10,619 bases of DNA from JBBRHH01 sp038222915 (lineage in GTDB: Bacteria; Planctomycetota; Phycisphaerae; Tepidisphaerales; Tepidisphaeraceae), in the NCBI GenBank assembly GCA_038222915.1, contig JBBRHH010000172.1:1-10619 (forward strand). Reading direction: 5' to 3'. Shown piece after piece: positions 1 through 6,900 of this stretch (positions within the stretch are counted from its first letter, which is position 1; every line of letters starts with the position of its first letter). Under the pieces are notes generated by a model that worked only from the letters and a program-made list of their open reading frames with translations, did no database searches and was not told the origin of the DNA. A program made the translations under genes and the position numbers.

Positions 1-1
1 C

Positions 2-37
2 GCCGGCGAAAAAGCCAGCGTCAGCCGCATGCCATAA
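2..37 (+). CDS. possible 3' end of an upstream gene (partial)
   Basis: The window opens inside what looks like coding sequence. The frame starting at base 2 reads AGEKASVSRMP and ends in TAA at 35-37. Its codons (GCC, GGC, AGC, GTC, CGC) match the usage of the large genes downstream. Composition drops to AT-rich straight after the stop, as expected at a gene end. Only eleven residues are visible, so no family can be assigned. The alternative is that this is non-coding leader: the frame starting at base 1 is also open, up to TGA at 49-51, although its codons fit less well. If real, this gene ends 35 bases before the start of the 1289-residue gene and may belong to the same transcription unit. 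Confidence 0.4.
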   Translation, partial: AGEKASVSRMP

Positions 38-59
38 TTCAAATTGTTTGATTGATTCT

Positions 60-65
60 GAGGAG
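60..65 (+). promoter_or_regulatory. Shine-Dalgarno site deciding the start of the first large gene
   Basis: GAGGAG lies seven bases before the ATG at 73, which is ideal spacing. It rules out the in-frame TTG at 52, which lies upstream of this site and would add seven residues ahead of the signal peptide. Bases 38-59 are AT-rich, but I see no convincing -35/-10 pair. Confidence 0.85.
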
Positions 66-72
66 TTACGAG

Positions 73-3000
73 ATGAGGAAATATTTTTACGTTCTGGCCA
101 TCCCCCTTTTATCGGCGGTCACCGCACGCGCCACCGAAACCGAAAACTTTGGCCTGCGCATCCTGCCCGCACCGGCAAAAGTCGTCGTCGATGGAAAGTT
201 TGACGACTGGGACCTCTCCGGCGGCATATTCGCCTGCGGCGACGTCGAAACCGCTGCCAGCAATTACGCGGTCTGGGTTCACGGCATGTATGACCAGGAG
301 AATCTCTACATCCTCGCCCGATGGATGGACCCCACCCCGATGAACCACGCCGGCAGCATCAAGGGTGATTACGGGTTCAACGGGGACTGCCTGCAGATCC
401 GCATTGTCACGGCGCCCGACGTCACCGCTGCGGACGTGACCAACAACGATCCGCGTGCCAAGGAGGGCCCGCAGATGCGCACCTCCCACATCACTGCATG
501 GCGCGACCGCGACAAGCTCGATGTCATTAACTTCGAGTATGGGCGACACTTCGACGAAGGTGGAATCAAGGACGCGAAGACGGTCGGCGCAGCCCAGGCC
601 TTTCTCGAATGGCCAAACAAAAAAGGCTACACGCAGGAGATCGCCATCCCGTGGAAGTTGCTCGCCAAGCCCGGCGTCGAGATGAAGACCGGCAGCCGGA
701 TCCTCATGACCCTCGAGCCGAACTTCACCGTCGGCACCGGCGGGCGGCTCACCATCAAAGACCTCTTCAAGCCCGGCGTCGCCCTCGACCGCGTTTTCAC
801 CTTCCAGGGCAACGGCGGCTGGGGATTCGGCACGCTCGAACCCAAAGGTAACGTCCCCCTCGCCCCGGTCCGCCTCTCCGACGCCCGCGAGTTCCCAGTC
901 CGCATGGACAACGGCATCCCCGCCGTCGACTGGACCGGCCTCACCAAGAGCAAACTCCCCGATGGTTTCAAACCGCTCAAAATCACTGTGCCCGAAGACG
1001 GCTACGTCTCACTGAACGTCTTCGGCCCCGATGGCACGGTCGCGCGCCAACTGCTCACAAGTCACTACCTCACCAAGGGCGATCACGACATCAAGTGGGA
1101 CGGGCTTACGACGACGTCCGTGCGCCGCCCGGGCAATCCGGTGGTCGCCGGCGACTATACGTACGAAGCGATCCACCACACCGGTATCGGCCTGCGCCTG
1201 CGCGGCTGGGCCGACAACAGCGGCGGTGCCCCGTGGCGTGGCTGGGGCGCAGATCACGGCAACCCCGTCGCCGTTGCTGCGGCCGGTGATCAGGTCTTCG
1301 CGGGATGGGCGGCCGGCGAAGGCGACAAGCCGCTCCAAGCGTCTAACCTGAAAGGTGAAATCCAGTGGAAGAACATCCGTGGCGGCATCGCCGGCGCTGG
1401 CCCGATCGCATGTGACGGAACCACCGTCTACGCCTTCAACGGCATCGGCCAATATGCCGCCCGCGCCATCTACCGCGTCGACGCAAAGACCGGCGGCTAT
1501 ACCGAGTGGAGCGCTCTGAAGAGCACTGATTTGACGCTCAAGGATCTCCTCAGCGATCCAAAAGAATACGAAGCTCCTTCGGGATTGGCCGCCGCAGGTG
1601 GGAAGGTCTTTGTCAGCTTCTCCGATCGGAACATTGTTTTCGTGATCGATGCCAAAACAGGCAGCGTGGTCAAGAAATTAACACTGACCAAGCCCGGTTC
1701 ATTGGCCGCCACGTCCGGCGACAAATTTCTCGTGCTCTCGAGCGCAGAAGTGCTGTCGGTCAACGCTGACAGTGGCGATGCCAAGCCGCTCTTCAAGGTG
1801 GAGCTGGAAGATAAACAATGGCCGTCAGCGCTGACGGTCGACAAGGCCGGCAACGTTTACGTTGGCGTTCGCGGCACGAATCATCAGGTCTTCGCATATG
1901 GACTCGACGGAAAGTTCATTCGCGCGATTGGTCGCAAAGGCGGCCGCGCCCTCACGGGCCCATGGACGCAGGACGGAATGCTCAACGTCAGCGCCATCGC
2001 CGTCGACGCCGATGGTAAACTTTGGGTCGCCGAAGACGATGGTTCGCCCAAACGCGTCAGTGTCTGGGACACACAAACCGGCACCTTCAAAGCCGAATTC
2101 TTCGGCTCCTCGTCCTACGGTGCAATCGGATCCGTCATCAACCCGCAGGACCCATACCTGATGGTCGGCCAGGGCTGTGAATGGCGTATCGACCCAAAGA
2201 CGGGCAAATCAAGCTGCGTCGGCGTCATTACCCGCGACGGCATGGGCGGCTCGCGTTTCGGCTTCGGCCAGAACGGAAAGCTCTATCTCGCCATCACCTC
2301 TGGCTTTCTCTCCGGCAACACGCCCGTCCGAATTTACGAGCGCCTCGGCGACGCGCAATACAAATTGCGGGCGGAAGTTCGGGAGGCGGGGAAAGGAAAG
2401 AAGTCGGTGGAGGTCTGGTCGGATGCCAACGATGACGGCAAGGAACAACCCGACGAAGTAAAGAGCTACGACATCGACCTTCAGGGCTGGATCGCCGGCT
2501 GGTACATGCCGATGACACCCGATCTGACGTTCTATGGGTCGATGTATCAGGTAAAGGTCACCGGCTGGACGGCCTGCGGTGCACCGCAGTATGACCTGAC
2601 CCAAGCCAAAAAACTTCCCGGCCCGGCCGACGCAAAAATACGCGGTGGCATGGGCGCACAGCACGGCCATGGCTCGGCCGACGGAAAATTCATGCTTTGG
2701 AATGGCGGCTACGGCGAAGACCATTCCACAGTCGATTGCTTCGACATTGCATCAGGCAAACGGGTCTGGAGTTATCCGACCAACTTCACGGGCGTCCACG
2801 GCTCGCATCGCGCCGTCGGCCCCGAAGTGGGCATGATTCGCGGCGCATACGACATCACCGGATCGGCCACCCTCTCCGCGCCCGTCGGCAACATCTGGGT
2901 CATCCCCACCAACAAAGGCGAGTGGCACGTCCTGACCGAGAAGGGCTTTTATCTCACCCGTCTCTTCGAAGGCGACCCGATGAAGAACGCATGGCCGGAA

Positions 3001-3942
3001 CAGGCCGTCCCCGGCGCGAGCCTCGACACCTGTCCCCCCGGTGCTGGGGAAGAAGCGTTTGGCGGCTCGATCACCCAGGGCGTCGACGGCAAGCTCTCCG
3101 TCCAGGCCGGCCACGTCAGCTATTGGAACGCCGAAGTGGTCGGTCTCGACACGGTCCACGCACTTACTGGCGGCAAGGTCACCATGACGGACGCGGACGT
3201 CGCCACTGCCAAATCCTGGCGGGAAAAACTCCTGCACGACGCCACCAGCGTCAAGCGACTCGTCGTCGAGAAAATCACGCCAACCCTTGCGGGCGACCTC
3301 GAAAAAGATTTCGCCGGCGGTCAAATCATCAAGTATCAAAAAGAGGAAGGCACGGCCTGCAAAACCGCCATAGCGTACGACGGTAAGAACCTCTACCTCG
3401 GATTCGATGTCAAAGACTCAACGCCGTGGATCAACGGCGCTGACGCCCCGGAATTCTTGTACGCCCGCGGCGACACCTGCGACCTTCAGATCGGCACCGA
3501 TCCAAAGTCCCCGGCCGGGCGCACCGAAGCGGTTCTCGGCGATATGCGCATCTCCATCGGCTCCTATCAAAACCAGCCGACCGTCGTTGTCTACCGCAGA
3601 GTGGCCACAGAGAAAAATCCCAAGCTCTTCAATTCCGGCGTGGTGAAAGGGTATGAAATGGAAAGCGTCATCGTCATGAAGGATGCGAAGGTTCAGGTGA
3701 AAGTGGACGCGGTCAACAAGCGTTACGTCATGGAGGCAACCTTGCCCTTGTCCGCACTCGGTTTCACGCCCACGAGCGGCATGGTGATTCGCGGCGACGT
3801 TGGCGTCACCCACGGCAACAAGGACGGCAAACGCACCGTCCTGCGCACCCACTGGAGCAACCAGAACACAGGTCTCGTCAGCGACGAAGTATTTGAGCTG
3901 CAAATGTTCCCTGCCACCTGGGGCGAGATCCAGTTCAAATGA
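73..3942 (+). CDS. secreted CBM9-like / FlgD-Ig-like / beta-propeller / CBM9-like protein
   Basis: A 1289-residue exported protein, probably a ligand-binding or scaffold protein; no catalytic domain is recognisable. Residues 1-20 form a signal peptide with the cleavage motif A-R-A at 18-20. Residues about 28-256 look like a family 9 carbohydrate-binding / DOMON-like domain: DGKFDDW at 40-46, ENLYILARW at 76-84, GDCLQI at 105-110 and a closing W-G at 250-251. Residues about 300-372 resemble the FlgD Ig-like domain (GDHDIKWDG at 336-344, VAGDYTY from 358). Residues about 396-1050 are repetitive beta-propeller sequence of NHL/PQQ-like type, with an NHL-like stretch (DGKFIRAIG) at 612-620. An EF-hand-type loop at 784-795 has D784, N786, D788, G789 and E795. 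Residues about 1056-1289 are a second CBM9-like domain (DGKNLYLGFDV from 1103, GDTCDLQIGTDP at 1133-1144, closing W1283-G1284). The start is fixed by the ribosome binding site at 60-65. The next gene is a paralogue 29 bases downstream. Domain calls rest on motif reading, not a profile search. True ligand unknown. Confidence 0.9.
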   Translation: MRKYFYVLAIPLLSAVTARATETENFGLRILPAPAKVVVDGKFDDWDLSGGIFACGDVETAASNYAVWVHGMYDQENLYILARWMDPTPMNHAGSIKGDYGFNGDCLQIRIVTAPDVTAADVTNNDPRAKEGPQMRTSHITAWRDRDKLDVINFEYGRHFDEGGIKDAKTVGAAQAFLEWPNKKGYTQEIAIPWKLLAKPGVEMKTGSRILMTLEPNFTVGTGGRLTIKDLFKPGVALDRVFTFQGNGGWGFGTLEPKGNVPLAPVRLSDAREFPVRMDNGIPAVDWTGLTKSKLPDGFKPLKITVPEDGYVSLNVFGPDGTVARQLLTSHYLTKGDHDIKWDGLTTTSVRRPGNPVVAGDYTYEAIHHTGIGLRLRGWADNSGGAPWRGWGADHGNPVAVAAAGDQVFAGWAAGEGDKPLQASNLKGEIQWKNIRGGIAGAGPIACDGTTVYAFNGIGQYAARAIYRVDAKTGGYTEWSALKSTDLTLKDLLSDPKEYEAPSGLAAAGGKVFVSFSDRNIVFVIDAKTGSVVKKLTLTKPGSLAATSGDKFLVLSSAEVLSVNADSGDAKPLFKVELEDKQWPSALTVDKAGNVYVGVRGTNHQVFAYGLDGKFIRAIGRKGGRALTGPWTQDGMLNVSAIAVDADGKLWVAEDDGSPKRVSVWDTQTGTFKAEFFGSSSYGAIGSVINPQDPYLMVGQGCEWRIDPKTGKSSCVGVITRDGMGGSRFGFGQNGKLYLAITSGFLSGNTPVRIYERLGDAQYKLRAEVREAGKGKKSVEVWSDANDDGKEQPDEVKSYDIDLQGWIAGWYMPMTPDLTFYGSMYQVKVTGWTACGAPQYDLTQAKKLPGPADAKIRGGMGAQHGHGSADGKFMLWNGGYGEDHSTVDCFDIASGKRVWSYPTNFTGVHGSHRAVGPEVGMIRGAYDITGSATLSAPVGNIWVIPTNKGEWHVLTEKGFYLTRLFEGDPMKNAWPEQAVPGASLDTCPPGAGEEAFGGSITQGVDGKLSVQAGHVSYWNAEVVGLDTVHALTGGKVTMTDADVATAKSWREKLLHDATSVKRLVVEKITPTLAGDLEKDFAGGQIIKYQKEEGTACKTAIAYDGKNLYLGFDVKDSTPWINGADAPEFLYARGDTCDLQIGTDPKSPAGRTEAVLGDMRISIGSYQNQPTVVVYRRVATEKNPKLFNSGVVKGYEMESVIVMKDAKVQVKVDAVNKRYVMEATLPLSALGFTPTSGMVIRGDVGVTHGNKDGKRTVLRTHWSNQNTGLVSDEVFELQMFPATWGEIQFK
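2422..2457 (+). other. EF-hand-type calcium-binding loop in the first large protein
   Basis: Residues 784-795 read DANDDGKEQPDE, a complete 12-residue EF-hand-type loop. Asp stands at positions 1 and 5, Asn at 3, Gly at 6 and Glu at 12. It follows the short motif VWS within the propeller region. Single loops of this kind occur in extracellular proteins, including dockerin-like contexts, where they bind calcium structurally. Calcium binding here is inferred from the residue pattern. Confidence 0.75.
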
Positions 3943-3957
3943 TGGGCATCTGGCGAC

Positions 3958-3963
3958 GAGGAG
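3958..3963 (+). promoter_or_regulatory. Shine-Dalgarno site deciding the start of the second large gene
   Basis: GAGGAG lies eight bases before the ATG at 3972. This favours 3972 over the ATG at 3939, which overlaps the previous stop codon and would put eleven extra residues ahead of the signal peptide. The whole junction is 29 bases, and I see no hairpin terminator in it, so the two genes are probably co-transcribed. Confidence 0.85.
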
Positions 3964-3971
3964 CATATTCC

Positions 3972-6900
3972 ATGAACCACCCAAGCCGCTGGCTGATCGC
4001 TGCACTATTTGTTGTGACGTCGGGCTCATTGCGCGCCGAGGAGGCTGCCTTCACACCCGCCTTCAGTCCCGACAATATCGACTGGACGCGGACGCGCCAG
4101 TTCGTCGATGGCAAACCTGCCGATCCGGATGCTGCTCGCGTAAAAAAAGCCCTTGGATTTCATCCGGCCGGTTCGAATTGGGATGAGCTGAAATGGGAAA
4201 TCCCCGCCGTCACCGACGGCAAGGAACATACCTACGAATTTCTCATCGTCCTCAAAGCACCAGCCACCGTAGGAACGCTCTGCATCAATGCCGCCGACTC
4301 CGACGACAATCGCGGCTCGCGCGACGGCGGGCACGTGCTCTACCTGAAGCCCGGCGCAACATTGCCCGCAACCACCGCCGATCCGGCCGCGTGGGTCAAA
4401 GTCAGTCTTGAAGGACCCCAGCCGTATCTCCGCTACGCCGTGCTGCCACCCGCAACGCTCACCCAGGCGTTCCTTTACCGGGACGCGCGAGCAGCGGGAG
4501 TGGCCCGCTTAACGTACTGGCATTTCAACAAGTCGCGCCTCTTCAATATTACGCCCAGCGGCACGGGCTACGCAGAAGGTCCCACCGACGCCAACGGCCT
4601 GCCCCAGGGCGGCTCGTGGCGCACCCAGCGCAACAACAAACCCGTCAGCGAAAAGAATCCGTCGAGCTATCTGATCTCCTTCGAAAAGGTACAACCCATC
4701 GTCGGCCTGTTTCTCTACTCCAACGTTTCACAATATCGCATCCTTAGTTACCAGGGCGATCCCGCCATCGACCCCGCACTCGCTCCCGCGTCGTCCTGGA
4801 AACCCGTCGCGGTCAATGTCGAAGCAGACCACGAACATGCCTTCCAATTCTGGGCCTTCCGTTATCGCTGGCTCGGCTGCCGCGGCCTCAAAACGCGCGG
4901 CCTGAAGATCGAACTCACGACCGTCGAGCGCGGCGGCCAGGATGTCTGGATCGCGGGCCTTGGCGCTTTTGTCGACCTACAGGACGCACCCGCGCCGACA
5001 ATCGCAACGCGTGACAGTCGCCCGCCGTATCGTGTGAATTGCACGCTGCCGCAGGCGGGCGATGCCGCCATTGTCATCAACAGCCCGACCGGCCAGCGCA
5101 TCCGAAATCTCGTCGCGCAAGTTCCAAGAACTGCGGGTGCGAACGAAGAAAGCTGGGATCTGAAAGACGACCAGGGCCGCTACGTCACCCCTGGCAAATA
5201 CCAGCTCAGCGGCATCTGCGGCCCCGCGCTGGATCTGATCTACCAACTGACGCCCTATCCCAACGTCCAGCAACTCTTCCCGGACCGCGTCCCCTGGATG
5301 GAAGGCCACGATTCTCCGCACGGCTGGCTGTCCGACCACACACCGAACTGGGCCGTCGCGGCGCGTGGCGATTGCGTCTATTTCGGCGCTCCCATGGCCG
5401 AAGCAGGCGTCTGCTTCATCGAGTGTGATCTGAACGGCAAAAAGCTTTGGGGCAAGCACGACTTTGATCCGTGGACCGGCGTCAACATGATGGCCGCCGA
5501 CGAGCAGGGGGTCTACGTCGACCGCGGCGGCGTCGTCTATGCGATGGATCCCGCCACGCGTGAAATCCGCAAGGCCTTTCAATACGGCACGAACCCGAAG
5601 CGCCGCGGTTACACCTCCGCGATGGCGGCCTATGGCGGCAAAGTTGCCTTCGCTTTCACGGGTGAACCCCTGTTGGACGATGCGACGGTCGCCACTGAAG
5701 TTGATCTGGCCAACTGTCTCCCGAAACCACCCAATGACGATCTGATTCTCCTCCTGCGGCTCGCAGGCACGCCGCCGGGCCGCGATGTGAACCCCGGTGA
5801 AAAAAAAGCGCAAGGCAACGGCAAGCTCGATCTCGAAAGCACCCTCGGCCCAGAACCCGATCAATTCGCCGTCATCGCCTTCACGAGTCCCGTCCCACTA
5901 GGCAGCGTCGTCCTCCCCGGACTCGCAGGCGAAGCTCAAGTAACACTAAGCGTCCTAAAGCCCGATGCCACCTACCCACCCAATCCGCGAAAGGAAGCCG
6001 ACTGGATACCCTTTGCCACTGCGGTAAAACCCGGCTGGAACTGCCTGCCCGCGCCGCCCAACGCGCTCACCCGCGCGTTGCGTGTCAAATTCTCACACAA
6101 CGATCTTGGCGAAGATCCGTGGTACGCACGCCTTGAAGGTTTAAAGCTCCTGCGCCGCCGCTTCGACAGCGCCTTTGCCACCGCACACGTTCGTGTCAAC
6201 TCCGGCGCGATCGATCCCGCCGGCGTCTGGGATGCCAAACGCACCGAAGCCATCTCAAAAGACAAACCCGGCATCTACGTCATGGACTGGGCCCAACCAC
6301 AGAAATTGTCGGGCCTCGCCATCAAGGAAATCGACGGCGCGGTCACCGAGATCGATGTCTGGCAAGGGCCGGTCACCGCTCCCCCTCCGCTGGACGGCGT
6401 TGCGCAATCCAAAAAGGGACAGGCCACCGGTTGGCGTAATGTCGCCACCTACAAACAAGCCCGCCGCAGCGCGCAGTACTCCGGCGCTAACAACCGGTTC
6501 GCCCGCTACATCGACGGTTACGTCGACTTCGACGAAGAAGTCGAAACCCGTGCCGTCCGCTTGCGCGTCACCGAACAGTGGCTCGACAACAACACAAACG
6601 GCGACAACGCCGCCTGCCGCAAGCACGACGGCCGCTCCGAACACGGCCTGCATTTCACCCAGTCCTACGCCGCCGCTCTCGACACGCGGTTGTGTGCGAT
6701 CGACGGCGTCGCCCCGCTCCATTATCTGCGGGGTGAAGCGCCCCTCGAGGCCATGGCTTACGAGCGCGTCGAAATCTACGACGCCAAAAAGGGCACGCTG
6801 CTGAAAGAACTCCCGGTCCGCCTCGGATGGCATGGCCTCTGTTTCAGCGCCAGCGGCGACCTCTATGGGATCGCCAAAGACCACCTTTCCATCGTTCGCA

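Noticed and set aside
52..72. TTG start at 52 for the first large gene
   Set aside because: It lies before the GAGGAG at 60-65 and would add MILRSYE ahead of a normal signal peptide. The ATG at 73 has ideal spacing.
2697..3386. Plus-strand frame of 229 codons inside the first large gene
   Set aside because: The product is very Arg-rich and low in hydrophobic order, typical of a shifted frame of GC-rich coding DNA. It overlaps the well-supported propeller sequence.
3939..3971. ATG at 3939 overlapping the previous stop as an alternative start of the second gene
   Set aside because: ATGA overlaps can mark coupling, but the strong GAGGAG at 3958-3963 and the signal peptide beginning at 3972 favour the later start.
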